From Planktosalinus lacus (GTDB lineage Bacteria > Bacteroidota > Bacteroidia > Flavobacteriales > Flavobacteriaceae), in assembly GCF_014640155.1 (NCBI RefSeq), contig NZ_BMGK01000005.1, positions 1 to 64,000 on the forward strand: a stretch of 64,000 nt of DNA, read 5' to 3'. A model generated the notes under the pieces. It ran no database searches. It had not been told where the DNA came from and was given only the letters and a program-made list of their open reading frames with translations. Positions 36,307 to 45,456 of this stretch are shown here, one piece after another; position 1 is the first letter of the stretch, and every line of letters begins with the position of its first letter. The position numbers and the translations under genes are program-made.

Positions 36307-37104
36307 TTAACTGTTTTTGCGTTGTCTTTTAGCTTCAAAGATAATAATTGCAGCGGCAACAGAAACATTCATGGAATCTATTTCACCTTCCATGGGAATG
36401 ATGATGTTTTGAGTTGCATTTTCAAGCCAGCTTTCACTCAAACCGGTTGATTCTGTTCCCACAACAATAGCTGATGCTGAAGTGAAGTTAACATCAGTAT
36501 AATTTTTACTTGACTTTAATGCAGCACAATAGCAATTGATGTTGTTTTTCTTTAAAAACGTTATAATTTCAGAAGTTGTACCGGTGGCAACTTGATTGGT
36601 AAACAGACAACCCACGCTGCTTCTGATCACATTGGGGTTGTATAAATCTGTTTTTGGGTTAGCTATAAAAACAGCGTCGAGGTTTGCAGCATCTGCTGTG
36701 CGTAAAATAGCTCCAATATTTCCTGGTTTTTCGGGAGCTTCAGCTATCAGAATCAAAGGTGAGTCGGTCTTAAATATAACTGTATTTAATGAATGAGTTT
36801 TAGCTTTGGTAATAGCAATAATTCCTTCAGTGCTTCCGCGATAAGCAATTTTTTTATACAACTCTAAAGGTACTTCAATGCGGTCTATTGGTTGATTGAT
36901 GAGATGCATTAAAACACTTTCAGAGTAAATTTCTTTACAATAAAAGAGTGAAATTATTTCATATCCGGCTTTGGCTGCCAAGGCAATTTCACGTTCACCT
37001 TCAACAACAAAAAGTCCTGTTTTTTTACGTTCACGGGATTTTTCCTGAAGAAGTAAAAGTTGTTTGATTAATGGATTTTGTATGCTGCTTATATATTTTT
37101 GCAT
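36307..37104 (-). CDS. SpoU/TrmH-family RNA 2'-O-methyltransferase
   Basis: A 265-residue SAM-dependent methyltransferase. The N-terminal substrate-binding part (NPLIKQLLLLQEKSRERKK) resembles RlmB/TsnR, and the SPOUT knot motifs are LIAEAPEKPGNIGAILRTADAA, NVIRSSVGCLFTNQVAT and IIPMEGEIDSMNVSVAAAIIIFEA. It could act on rRNA or tRNA; the target cannot be told. A TATCTTTG element ends four bases before the ATG. Confidence 0.92.
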   Translation of the reverse strand: MQKYISSIQNPLIKQLLLLQEKSRERKKTGLFVVEGEREIALAAKAGYEIISLFYCKEIYSESVLMHLINQPIDRIEVPLELYKKIAYRGSTEGIIAITKAKTHSLNTVIFKTDSPLILIAEAPEKPGNIGAILRTADAANLDAVFIANPKTDLYNPNVIRSSVGCLFTNQVATGTTSEIITFLKKNNINCYCAALKSSKNYTDVNFTSASAIVVGTESTGLSESWLENATQNIIIPMEGEIDSMNVSVAAAIIIFEAKRQRKNS

Positions 37105-37108
37105 AACT

Positions 37109-37116
37109 CAAAGATA
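37109..37116 (-). promoter_or_regulatory. Probable -7 element of the SpoU methyltransferase gene
   Basis: TATCTTTG on the minus strand matches exactly and lies four bases before the start, implying a very short leader. Confidence 0.35.
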
Positions 37117-37206
37117 TTCCTTTTTTTAGAAAACTATAGGGTAGTGGATACTCTTTATCTTTCAGAGAATGGTTATCTTTAGTGTTCAATTAATTCTGAA
37201 TCTACT

Positions 37207-37995
37207 ATGAATATAAGAATAAGTCTTTTGTTGGTTTTGTTTGTGTTTATTACCTGTGCAGATCAAAAAACTAAGCAAAACATCAATCAACAAAACATAA
37301 CTGAACAACCAACTGAGCCACTTCCGGATTTTGATAAAATTATTGAAGCACATGGGGGTAAGGTTCAATGGAACTCAGCCAACACTTTTCAGTTTACAAC
37401 TAACTTTCCTTTCGAGAATTCCACATATAAAGTGGATTTACCAAATGAAAGAATTCATATACAGAACAACGATTTTACTGCGGCCTTTGACGGTAAAGAT
37501 TTATGGCTTCAGGATGAAAATAAGATTTTGGATCAGCAAACATTCAAAAGACAATTTGACTTGGCTTATTATATAGCTTCCGGACCTTTTGCATTTTTGC
37601 AGAAAGGAACTCTTTTTACACAGCGCCTTGATGAAGAAGTGATGCGGAAGAACTATGGCGTGATACACATTGGTTTTGGGAGAGGTTCAGGCAAATCGCC
37701 TGATGATGAGTATGTGCTTTATTATGATAAAGAAACCTATAAATTGGCTTGGTTTGGATATACTGTTGTAAACTACGGCAGATATAAATCCAAACGGTGG
37801 GAGTTTGTTAAATATTCATCATTTCAGGAAGTTTCAGGCTTTGAGATACCAAACAGTATTGAAATATTTTATGGAGAAAAAGACATGCCATCAAAATTAA
37901 AAAGAGCTTCAACCATTGAAAATATAGAAATTTCAGATTCAGTTTTACCAGAGACATTGTTTGAAGCTCCTACTGAAAGTGATTTTATAAACTAA
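37207..37995 (+). CDS. Lipoprotein of unknown function, DUF6503-like
   Basis: A 262-residue exported protein with signal MNIRISLLLVLFVFITC; Cys17 would carry the lipid. The body opens with FDKIIEAHGGKVQWNSANTF, the A-x-x-x-HGG pattern I associate with the DUF6503 outer-membrane-lipoprotein-sorting-like fold, and includes a DEYVLYYDKETYKLAWFGYT strand pair. It probably folds as a half beta-barrel that holds lipids, but no function is known. It has a terminator shared with the convergent amidohydrolases. Confidence 0.75.
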   Translation: MNIRISLLLVLFVFITCADQKTKQNINQQNITEQPTEPLPDFDKIIEAHGGKVQWNSANTFQFTTNFPFENSTYKVDLPNERIHIQNNDFTAAFDGKDLWLQDENKILDQQTFKRQFDLAYYIASGPFAFLQKGTLFTQRLDEEVMRKNYGVIHIGFGRGSGKSPDDEYVLYYDKETYKLAWFGYTVVNYGRYKSKRWEFVKYSSFQEVSGFEIPNSIEIFYGEKDMPSKLKRASTIENIEISDSVLPETLFEAPTESDFIN

Positions 37996-38033
37996 AAAAA
38001 CCTGTTTTAGAGGGTTAAAACAGGTTTTTTAAA
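37994..38033. terminator. Bidirectional terminator
   Basis: AAAACCTGTTTT pairs with AAAACAGGTTTT around an 8-base loop, with A and T runs on the two sides, between convergent genes. Confidence 0.85.
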
Positions 38034-38038
38034 TGTTT

Positions 38039-39337
38039 TTACTTGTCAGTCTCAAGTTTGTTTGAATACCTTTCATAAAGGTTTGTATGATGACTTTGCA
38101 ACGAAAGTTCCCTTCCGTCAATAAATGCGTGTGTAAGGATATTTCCCCTTACATCCAGTGCATCACCTTCTGAAATAAACAAAGTAGCGCTTTTCCCAAC
38201 TTCCAAAGTTCCATAATCGGCATCAATGCCTAATATTTTTGAAGCATTTGAGGTGATTAATTGCAAGGCATCTTCCTTGTTCATTCCTTGTCCCACTACC
38301 TGTCCGGCATAGAAAGGAAGGTTACGGGTATTCATACGTTCCATGCTTCCGCTGGGGTCAATGGAAACCAAAAGTCCCGCATCGTGAAGGAGTTTTGGAG
38401 ACTTGTAAGGCAAGTCATAATCATCATCTTCAAAACTGGGTGTACTCTGGGTTCTGCCCACAATCACGGCAACATTGTTTTGTTTGAGGAACTCTGTTAT
38501 TTTGTAGGCCTGATAGCCACCCACAAGAACAGTATGCTGAATACCCAATTCCTTTGCAAATATTACAGCATCTATGATTTCCTTTTCGCTGTCAGCATTT
38601 ACATAAAGCTTTTTGCTGCCGTCAAACAATCCTTTAACTGATTCAAAGGCAAGGTTCTTTTCTTTTGTTTGTCCACTGTTGTAAGCTTTTGCTCCATTAA
38701 AGAAATCACGTGCCTTTTGTATGTCTTCACTATAATCTTTGTTGGGTTGAAAAGCTCTGGACTCACCCAGCCACCAGCGGCCTCTTGAGAAGCTGTTGGG
38801 CCAGTTCATGTGAATGGCATCGTCTACTTTTACAGCGGCATCTTCCCAGTTCCAGGCATCAAACTGAACCACTGAGGAGGTTCCGGTAATCCTGCCGCCA
38901 CGGGGTACAATTTGTCCTAAAAGTACACCGTTTGGTCGCATGCTTTCCACCAGTTTACTTTCTGCATTGTATGCAATCAAGCTTCTTACGTTGGGTGTAA
39001 TGGTTCCTATTTCATTCACGTCCATACTCGCTTTGACGGCATCTACTTCTCCAAGCCCCAGCGTATTGTTTACGGTAATAAAACCAGGATACACGTGTTT
39101 TCCCTGTGCGTTGATTACCCTTCCTTTGGTTGGGGCATTGGCACCCATGGCGGTGATTTTTCCGTTTTCAAACACGATGGTAGTGTTTTCGATCACGCTT
39201 CCGTTTCCAATGTGGGCGGTTACACCGGTTATGGAAATGGCTTCAGATTGTGCTGGTGCAGGTGTTTGTTGAGCGGTCACCGGGATACTGACGGTTAACA
39301 CGAGCAACAAAGTGAATATTTTATGTATGTTTTTCAT
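38039..39337 (-). CDS. Secreted amidohydrolase-like protein with degenerate metal site
   Basis: A 432-residue exported protein (signal 1-22, ending VTAQ) of the imidazolonepropionase-like amidohydrolase group. It keeps the fold blocks: an N-terminal beta-sandwich with ITGVTAHIGNGSVIENTTIV, HVYPGFITV, and the C-terminal NASKILGIDADYGTLEVGKSATLFI. The HxH metal pair expected after PGFI is absent (VNNT instead), so hydrolase activity in the usual form is doubtful. It follows the 992-residue amidohydrolase by 34 bases, so the two likely form an operon. Both genes look richer in G+C than neighbours by eye. Confidence 0.88.
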   Translation of the reverse strand: MKNIHKIFTLLLVLTVSIPVTAQQTPAPAQSEAISITGVTAHIGNGSVIENTTIVFENGKITAMGANAPTKGRVINAQGKHVYPGFITVNNTLGLGEVDAVKASMDVNEIGTITPNVRSLIAYNAESKLVESMRPNGVLLGQIVPRGGRITGTSSVVQFDAWNWEDAAVKVDDAIHMNWPNSFSRGRWWLGESRAFQPNKDYSEDIQKARDFFNGAKAYNSGQTKEKNLAFESVKGLFDGSKKLYVNADSEKEIIDAVIFAKELGIQHTVLVGGYQAYKITEFLKQNNVAVIVGRTQSTPSFEDDDYDLPYKSPKLLHDAGLLVSIDPSGSMERMNTRNLPFYAGQVVGQGMNKEDALQLITSNASKILGIDADYGTLEVGKSATLFISEGDALDVRGNILTHAFIDGRELSLQSHHTNLYERYSNKLETDK

Positions 39338-39371
39338 TTTAAATGATTTTATGTGTTAAGCATTCGTTTGA

Positions 39372-42350
39372 TTAGTGATGTGTGTGAAACCCTTCTTCCA
39401 GGTGATCTGTTTCACAATGGAAATCACGTTGCGGTTTTTGACGGGGTGCTTGTGTTTTGCCGCCACCGTTTTTCTCGTTAAGCATCATGGTGATTAAATC
39501 GTTGCGTTCTTTTTTAACGGCATTGCGTTTTTGGAGGTCCTGCTCCAGGTCAAAGTAAACCGCCCCTTCAATCAAGGTCTTTTCGGGTTTGGAATACATC
39601 GATAGCGGGTGGTCGTTCCACAACACTACATCAGCGTCTTTTCCTTCTTTGATACTACCTACACGGTCATCGATATGCAGCATTTTCGCCGGGTTGATGG
39701 TCACCATCTTCCAGGCTTCATATTCGGGCACACCGCCATACTTAACTGTTTTAGCGGCTTCCTGATTCAATCTCCTGATCATCTCACCATCATCACTGTT
39801 GATGCTCACATTCAGGCCTGCATTATACATTATGGCAGCATTATAGGGTATTGCATCATTCACTTCATACTTATATCCCCACCAGTCACTGAAGGTAGAA
39901 GCACCCACGACACCGTGTTTCTCCATCGTCTCTGCTACTTTATAGCCTTCCAGAATGTGTGTAAAGGTGTTTATATTGAAATCAAATTTTTCAGCAACTT
40001 TCATCAACATGTTGATTTCGCTTTGCACATAGGAGTGACAGCTTATGTAGCGGTCACCGTTGAGGATTTCAACAAGGGTTTCCATTTCTTCGTCATGTCT
40101 ATAGGGCTTTCCGCTTTTCTTCTTCGCTTCATATTCCAGGGCTTGGTTAAAGTAATCTGTAAAGACCTGTTCAACACCCATTCTGGATTGTGGAAAACGA
40201 CTGTTTGATCCCCAGTTGGATTGTTTTACATTTTCTCCCAATGCAAACTTGATAAACTTGGGCGAATTGTCATAAATCATATTCTCGGCATTTTCTCCCC
40301 ACTTGAATTTTACAACCGCAGAGCGACCGCCAATGGGGTTTGCCGAGCCGTGAAGCAACTGTGCTGAGGTCACACCTCCGGCCAAAGCTCTGTATACACC
40401 TATATCATCAGGATCAACCACATCTTCCATCGTTACTTCTGCAGAAGAGTTGTGGCCGCCTTCGTTTACTGACGAAAGGGCCAGGTGAGAGTGTTCATCA
40501 ATAATCCCTGCCGTGAGGTGCTTACCGGTAGCATCTACCACTTGGGCGCCTCCTGCAGAGAGGTTTTTTCCTATTCTTGAAATCTTTCCGTTTTTGATAA
40601 GCACATCGGTTTCTTCCAGGATACCGGCTTCTTCGCCTGTCCAAACCGTGGCATTTTTAAACAAAATGTCCTGCGCCCTGGGAAGGGTCGAGTTGCCATA
40701 TGCGATGTTAGGATAGGTAACTGGCATGACTTGCGGGCTACTTTTTTCTTCCGCTTTCTTTTCTTCACCGGCTTCTTCTGCAGGGCCTGTTTTTCGTGCC
40801 CTGAAGCTGGTCTCGTTCCCGTTTGGCAATACCAGCCTTCCGGAAAGGTCGTCTGAAGTATTACTTACAATCCCGGTCATGCGGTAGGTTTCATCGTCTT
40901 TGGTAAAAGACAGCTCCATCCATTTTTTAGTGTAGCTTAAATTGCTTTTGTGTTTCACGGTGTCTTGTTTGACTTCCGCTTTGGGTTTTCCGGGTTCACC
41001 GGTGATTGCCAATTCATAAGCAGTACCTGCAACCATTAACTCATACTTCCCACGGATGTCCTTTTGGGACATATCATTGATTTCGTGTCTTCCTCCCTGT
41101 ATCCAGTTTTCATAGAGGGTAGTTTCCTTTTCAAAAAGGGGACCTGAGGTGATGATAAAGTTAGCGTGTGCATTGGTGTTGAGGTTTCCGACGCGGTTGT
41201 TCTTTAAAATCTGTGCGGGAACAGTAGTGAGTGCCTCCAAAGCTTTTTCAAACGTAAGGCCATATTCCATGGCTTTTCGCACTTTGGCTATTAATTCTTT
41301 GGGCGACTTTAAGTCGTGCGTGGTAAACGCAAAGGTGATGTTATTGTCTGCCAGTGTTTTTGGGTTTTGCGGTGCCTGGTTCCATCTGCGCATATCTGAA
41401 AGCGAGACATAAGCTGCCTGATAGGTATTGGAAACATCATAGGCATCCGGGAAGTTGAGGGGGATGATATAGGTTGCATTGGTTGCCTTGACTTCGTTGA
41501 TGTTTTCATATTCATAGCCGCTCCCAACAATGGTGTATTGGATGTCAAAAACGTCTCCTACTTTGTCGGCCCTCAGGTTGTTGAGCTTGTCACCGGATTC
41601 AAATATGGAGGGGAGGTTTTTATGCGCAATTAACGCTTCCAGAGCCAGGTCTTTGGTGGTGCTGTTTCCGTCTTCATACCATTGGGCATCATAATACATT
41701 TGACGCAATAGTGCCATAGACCCCATCACCGAACTGGGATAAGCCTGTTGCATTTCAAGACTGCGCGAAAATGAAAAATGTTGCGTAGCTTTTTGCTGCA
41801 ACACACGTTCGTTATTGTTCCCCTGGGTGTTTAAGGCAACGACCATACCGGTTCCGCGGGCAACTCCATCCTGATGATGTGTACTTACCGCTCCAAAGCC
41901 TGCTTCCACAAATTCTTTTGCTTTTTTGTCATCAAACTTGAACTTTTCATAAGCGTTGATATCTGTTCTTATGTGGTCATTCCAGTAGTAGCCGCTTCGG
42001 GAAGGTTCATATTGGGCAGACCGGCCACCGCCTTGACGTTTTGGCTTTTCAACACCAAAATCAGTGTAAGGGTCCACAAAGGAAGGGTAGATGTGTTTGC
42101 CTTGCAGGTCAACGGTGGTCGCATTTGCGGGTACCGTTACATTTTTTCCCACATTTACAACCTTGCCATTCTGCACCAGTAGGGTTCCGCCCTCAATCTT
42201 TTGAGAAGGGGTGACATAGATGGTTGCATTGGTAAATGCTGTAAATGTGTTGTTGGGGTGACTTACCCCATCATTTTTCGGAAAATATTCCTGTGATGAA
42301 ACTAAAAGTGCACACAGAATTGTGGGGAATAGTAATAAAAGTTTTTTCAT
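39372..42350 (-). CDS. Secreted double amidohydrolase, N-terminal half degenerate
   Basis: A 992-residue exported protein (signal 1-19). Residues about 35-430 are one amidohydrolase-like domain whose HxH site is replaced (YPSFVDPYTD at 88-97). Residues about 440-545 form a linker with an acidic, Lys-Glu-rich patch. Residues about 555-965 are a second, intact domain: His620-x-His622 (AGIIDEHSH), then CHSY, THILEGYK and SINSDD supplying further His and Asp ligands. The tail is His-rich (CETDHLEEGFHTHH). A cyclic amide or peptide substrate is likely, identity unknown. It is the upstream gene of the pair. Confidence 0.9.
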   Translation of the reverse strand: MKKLLLLFPTILCALLVSSQEYFPKNDGVSHPNNTFTAFTNATIYVTPSQKIEGGTLLVQNGKVVNVGKNVTVPANATTVDLQGKHIYPSFVDPYTDFGVEKPKRQGGGRSAQYEPSRSGYYWNDHIRTDINAYEKFKFDDKKAKEFVEAGFGAVSTHHQDGVARGTGMVVALNTQGNNNERVLQQKATQHFSFSRSLEMQQAYPSSVMGSMALLRQMYYDAQWYEDGNSTTKDLALEALIAHKNLPSIFESGDKLNNLRADKVGDVFDIQYTIVGSGYEYENINEVKATNATYIIPLNFPDAYDVSNTYQAAYVSLSDMRRWNQAPQNPKTLADNNITFAFTTHDLKSPKELIAKVRKAMEYGLTFEKALEALTTVPAQILKNNRVGNLNTNAHANFIITSGPLFEKETTLYENWIQGGRHEINDMSQKDIRGKYELMVAGTAYELAITGEPGKPKAEVKQDTVKHKSNLSYTKKWMELSFTKDDETYRMTGIVSNTSDDLSGRLVLPNGNETSFRARKTGPAEEAGEEKKAEEKSSPQVMPVTYPNIAYGNSTLPRAQDILFKNATVWTGEEAGILEETDVLIKNGKISRIGKNLSAGGAQVVDATGKHLTAGIIDEHSHLALSSVNEGGHNSSAEVTMEDVVDPDDIGVYRALAGGVTSAQLLHGSANPIGGRSAVVKFKWGENAENMIYDNSPKFIKFALGENVKQSNWGSNSRFPQSRMGVEQVFTDYFNQALEYEAKKKSGKPYRHDEEMETLVEILNGDRYISCHSYVQSEINMLMKVAEKFDFNINTFTHILEGYKVAETMEKHGVVGASTFSDWWGYKYEVNDAIPYNAAIMYNAGLNVSINSDDGEMIRRLNQEAAKTVKYGGVPEYEAWKMVTINPAKMLHIDDRVGSIKEGKDADVVLWNDHPLSMYSKPEKTLIEGAVYFDLEQDLQKRNAVKKERNDLITMMLNEKNGGGKTQAPRQKPQRDFHCETDHLEEGFHTHH

Positions 42351-42408
42351 TTGTTAAATAAGATTAGTTTTTAGAAGAAAATAAATATGACTACACAATT
42401 TAATATGG

Positions 42409-42525
42409 AAGTGTTGTAAAAGATTGTGGATGAACATACCTTAGGATCGATTATTTAGTTTAATTTTTAAATATAAAAACACTTGTCATTAAAAGTTCTT
42501 GCTAAAACCTATTTTAACAACACTT
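42409..42525. repeat. Separated 9-bp inverted repeat upstream of the amidohydrolase operon
   Basis: AAGTGTTGT (42409-42417) and its exact complement ACAACACTT (42517-42525) flank the intergenic region, with a related ACACTTGT between them near 42480. They could be spaced regulator sites that loop DNA. Confidence 0.25.
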
Positions 42526-42543
42526 TAAGATTTTAATTTATCA

Positions 42544-43611
42544 TTACAAAGCATTTTTTTTGTGATAATTGACGAGTAATGCTACCATATAACTGTAACT
42601 TTTTAAACCTTTCTCCTGATTGTTGGCTTTTAAAAAGGTGTCAAAAAATACTTTAGATACCCACTCGGTGGGACCTGAATATGAATTCCAAAACTCCCTC
42701 ACCTCTCGGTAGCTTTCAAGAATTCCAAAGGGGACAGTTTCAATAATTTCTTCATACAATTTCATATCTCTTCTTGCTAACTCATTGACACAATACCGCA
42801 AAGCAAAAATAGTTCCTGTGTATTCAAAGTAAGTATCTTTATTATGTGTAGCAGATAAATAAGCTAAAAAGTTGGCTTCATTTTCGGCAGCATAACCTAA
42901 TTGATGTGCTTTTTCATGACATGTAACTACAGCAAACCTATGCCCAAGAATCATATCATTTACCTGAGCTTCGGCTGTAAATGGGTTGTAATATCCGCTA
43001 TATCCCATATAGGTTAACCCTAAACTCCAAGTTGAAGCTTTGATGCTAATAGGATGGTATGAAAAGCTTGGAAACCTCTTGCTTAGGGTTTCATAGCCAT
43101 TTGTAGAAATATTAAATATTTCGCTGTGAGTATAAGGAATTTGAACTTTAACCGAATCATTTTCAGCGAGTGAATTGTGAAGTTCACTGGCTTTTAATAT
43201 CAATTGTTCTGTAAATGAAACCAACTCTTCTGTAGTGTATTCGCGGTCAACCTTTAATGTTTGATGCAACGGAACTCGGTAGTAATTAAATCCCCACATT
43301 ACATTAAAGACAAAATATGCTATAGAAAGTGTAGCTGTAATGTCTAGGAAAAAACCGACAGGTTTCTTGGTAATCCTTTTTATATTGAAATAAAGCCATC
43401 TCAATGCCAAAATAACCAAAGCGCTGTAAAACAAATCTCCTACCGAAAAAGGAATCCACCCAAAAAGATATCTTGAAATTCTTGACAATACGGGAAAGAT
43501 ACCTAAACTGTAATATTTTTCAACAAACTCCGGGAAGTATGATAAGACCCTCAGGCCTATCATTTGGGCCACAAGCAGGAGGGTGAGGATGATTTTAGTG
43601 CGTCTATTCAT
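42544..43611 (-). CDS. DUF3810 membrane protein, possible metallopeptidase
   Basis: A 355-residue protein from ATG 43611; an upstream in-frame TTG would add 17 residues before the natural start MNRRTKIILTLLLVAQ. Three membrane helices lie in the first 120 residues, followed by a soluble domain. That domain carries CHEKAHQLGYAAENEANFLAY, an H-E-x-x-H zinc motif with a Glu about 10 residues on, matching DUF3810. This suggests a zinc peptidase anchored in the membrane, but activity is unproven. It diverges from pepD. Confidence 0.88.
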   Translation of the reverse strand: MNRRTKIILTLLLVAQMIGLRVLSYFPEFVEKYYSLGIFPVLSRISRYLFGWIPFSVGDLFYSALVILALRWLYFNIKRITKKPVGFFLDITATLSIAYFVFNVMWGFNYYRVPLHQTLKVDREYTTEELVSFTEQLILKASELHNSLAENDSVKVQIPYTHSEIFNISTNGYETLSKRFPSFSYHPISIKASTWSLGLTYMGYSGYYNPFTAEAQVNDMILGHRFAVVTCHEKAHQLGYAAENEANFLAYLSATHNKDTYFEYTGTIFALRYCVNELARRDMKLYEEIIETVPFGILESYREVREFWNSYSGPTEWVSKVFFDTFLKANNQEKGLKSYSYMVALLVNYHKKNAL

Positions 43612-43652
43612 TTTGCCTCTAAAATAGAGCAAATTTTTGAAACGATTGAAAA

Positions 43653-43680
43653 TTGAAGCCAAAACAATTCTTTACCTTTG
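43653..43680 (+). promoter_or_regulatory. Promoter of pepD
   Basis: TTG (43653-43655), 17 bases, then TACCTTTG (43673-43680); the start codon is 20 bases downstream. Confidence 0.55.
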
Positions 43681-43699
43681 TGCAAAATCAAAAAAATAT

Positions 43700-45160
43700 A
43701 TGAGTCAGGAAATAAGAAATTTAAAACCCAATGTTCTTTGGAATAAGTTTGCAGATTTGAATGCAGTTCCAAGAGCTTCCAAGAAAGAAGAACAAATCAT
43801 CGCCTTTATGAAAAACTTTGGCGAAAACCTGGGTTTTGAAACCTTTGTGGATAAAGTAGGTAACGTCATTATCAAAAAGCCCGCCAGCCCCGGAATGGAA
43901 GATCGCAAACCCATTGTGATGCAGTCGCATTTGGATATGGTACATCAAAAAAACAACGATACCGACTTTGATTTTGATACGCAGGGCATCGATATGTATG
44001 TAGATGGAGATTGGGTGCGCGCTCGTGGAACAACATTAGGAGCTGATAATGGCTTAGGTGTAGCTACTATTATGGCGATACTGGAAAGCAATGAAATTAA
44101 ACATCCTCCACTTGAAGCATTGTTTACCATTGATGAGGAAACGGGAATGACTGGTGCAATAGGACTTGAGGGAGGGTTACTAAAAGGTGAAATATTGTTA
44201 AATCTCGACACCGAAGAAGATGATGAAATAGGAATTGGTTGTGCCGGTGGGATTGATGTTACTGCTACCCGAAATTACATTTCCGAAAAGTCCAAAGAAA
44301 ACAGTACTGCTTACCTTATAACTGTTAAAGGATTGCAAGGTGGACATAGTGGAATGGATATCCACAAAGGGCTAGGCAATGCCAACAAACTGATGAACCG
44401 ATTGCTTTTTAAAGCCACTGAGGAGTTTAGTGTTCAAGTAGCATTTATTGATGGGGGGAGTCTTCGCAATGCCATACCTCGAGAAAGCAATGCTCAGGTT
44501 GTTCTTTCAAACACCCAAAAAGAAGCCTTTTTAGCCGAAATGAAGCTTTTGGTTCAGGATATCAATGCCGAATACAAAACCCTCGAACCTACTCTAAAAA
44601 TTGAATTCATTGAAGCGACTAAGCCTGAAAAAGTTATGGACACCGATGCTCAGGAACTTTTAGTAAAGTCAATTTATGCCGCACATAATGGGGTTTTCAG
44701 AATGAGCCCGGCGATTGAAGATTTAGTTGAAACTTCAAACAATATAGCACGTGTTTTGGTGAAAGATGGTAAGATTCACATTGGCTGTTTGACACGATCT
44801 TCAGTGGAGAGTTCTAAAATGGACTTGGCAAACAGTTTACGCTCTAATTTTGAGTTGATGGGCTGTGAAGTCACATTGACCGGTGATTATCCCGGTTGGG
44901 AACCCAATCCTGACAGTGCTATTTTAAAAGTTCTTGATGAAATTTATTTTAAAATGAATAACCAAAAAGCCAATATAGCCGCTTGTCACGCCGGGCTTGA
45001 ATGCGGTATTTTAGGAAAAAATTATCCAGGTATGGATATGATTTCTTTTGGGCCTACTATTAGAGGTGCACATTCACCTGACGAACGTGCAAGTATTTCC
45101 TCTGCTCAAAAATACTGGAAATTTGTGCTGGAAATTTTAGAAAACATCCCGAAAAAATAA
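43700..45160 (+). CDS. pepD: Aminoacyl-histidine dipeptidase (PepD-type, M20 family)
   Basis: A cytoplasmic zinc dipeptidase of 486 residues. M20 ligands are visible in VMQSHLDMVHQ, TTLGADNGLGVATIMAILES, FTIDEETGMTGAIGL (catalytic Glu) and LDTEEDDE; the dimerisation lid has GLQGGHSGMDIHKGLGNANKL. I start at ATG 43700, giving MSQEIRNLKPNVLWNKF; the frame extends upstream from a TTG without support. The enzyme hydrolyses dipeptides such as carnosine-like Xaa-His. It ends in a stem-loop and is followed by dnaK after 296 bases. Confidence 0.95.
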   Translation: MSQEIRNLKPNVLWNKFADLNAVPRASKKEEQIIAFMKNFGENLGFETFVDKVGNVIIKKPASPGMEDRKPIVMQSHLDMVHQKNNDTDFDFDTQGIDMYVDGDWVRARGTTLGADNGLGVATIMAILESNEIKHPPLEALFTIDEETGMTGAIGLEGGLLKGEILLNLDTEEDDEIGIGCAGGIDVTATRNYISEKSKENSTAYLITVKGLQGGHSGMDIHKGLGNANKLMNRLLFKATEEFSVQVAFIDGGSLRNAIPRESNAQVVLSNTQKEAFLAEMKLLVQDINAEYKTLEPTLKIEFIEATKPEKVMDTDAQELLVKSIYAAHNGVFRMSPAIEDLVETSNNIARVLVKDGKIHIGCLTRSSVESSKMDLANSLRSNFELMGCEVTLTGDYPGWEPNPDSAILKVLDEIYFKMNNQKANIAACHAGLECGILGKNYPGMDMISFGPTIRGAHSPDERASISSAQKYWKFVLEILENIPKK

Positions 45161-45201
45161 ACATCTATAGAACTAAACGAGCAAATTTTTAATTGATTTC
45201 C

Positions 45202-45240
45202 GGACTGATACTATTATTATATAATATCAGTCCATTATTT
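45202..45240 (+). terminator. Stem-loop terminator of pepD
   Basis: GGACTGATA pairs perfectly with TATCAGTCC around a 14-base AT loop, followed by ATTATTTTAT. It is not a classic poly-T, so efficiency is uncertain. Confidence 0.6.
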
Positions 45241-45389
45241 TATAATGCAATTTTCCTTTAAAGTAAATTAAATACCTGAATGGGTGAAATAGCAAGTTAT
45301 GGTTGAGATATTTTAAAAGCCCTAGCCTTGAAAATACCTTTTTAATATTCAGAAAACATAAAACTGCCAACCTGTCATAATCTTTCCGC

Positions 45390-45404
45390 TGGCACAATCA
45401 TTGT
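45390..45404 (+). promoter_or_regulatory. Sigma-54-like promoter of dnaK
   Basis: TGGCAC, five bases, then TTGT: the -24/-12 spacing of sigma-54 with one change in the last base. A TGTCA block lies 12 bases upstream (45373-45377). The start codon is 52 bases downstream. I recall similar elements before flavobacterial heat-shock genes, though that is memory rather than a check. Confidence 0.5.
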
Positions 45405-45456
45405 CTAATAGGTAGTGAGTTAAAAAATAAATCTAGTAAATTTTTAAATATAAGTT

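Noticed and set aside
39609-40208. 199-codon plus-strand frame opposite the large amidohydrolase
   Set aside because: Shadow of the real gene: the opposite strand has signal peptide, domain motifs and catalytic residues, this one has none.
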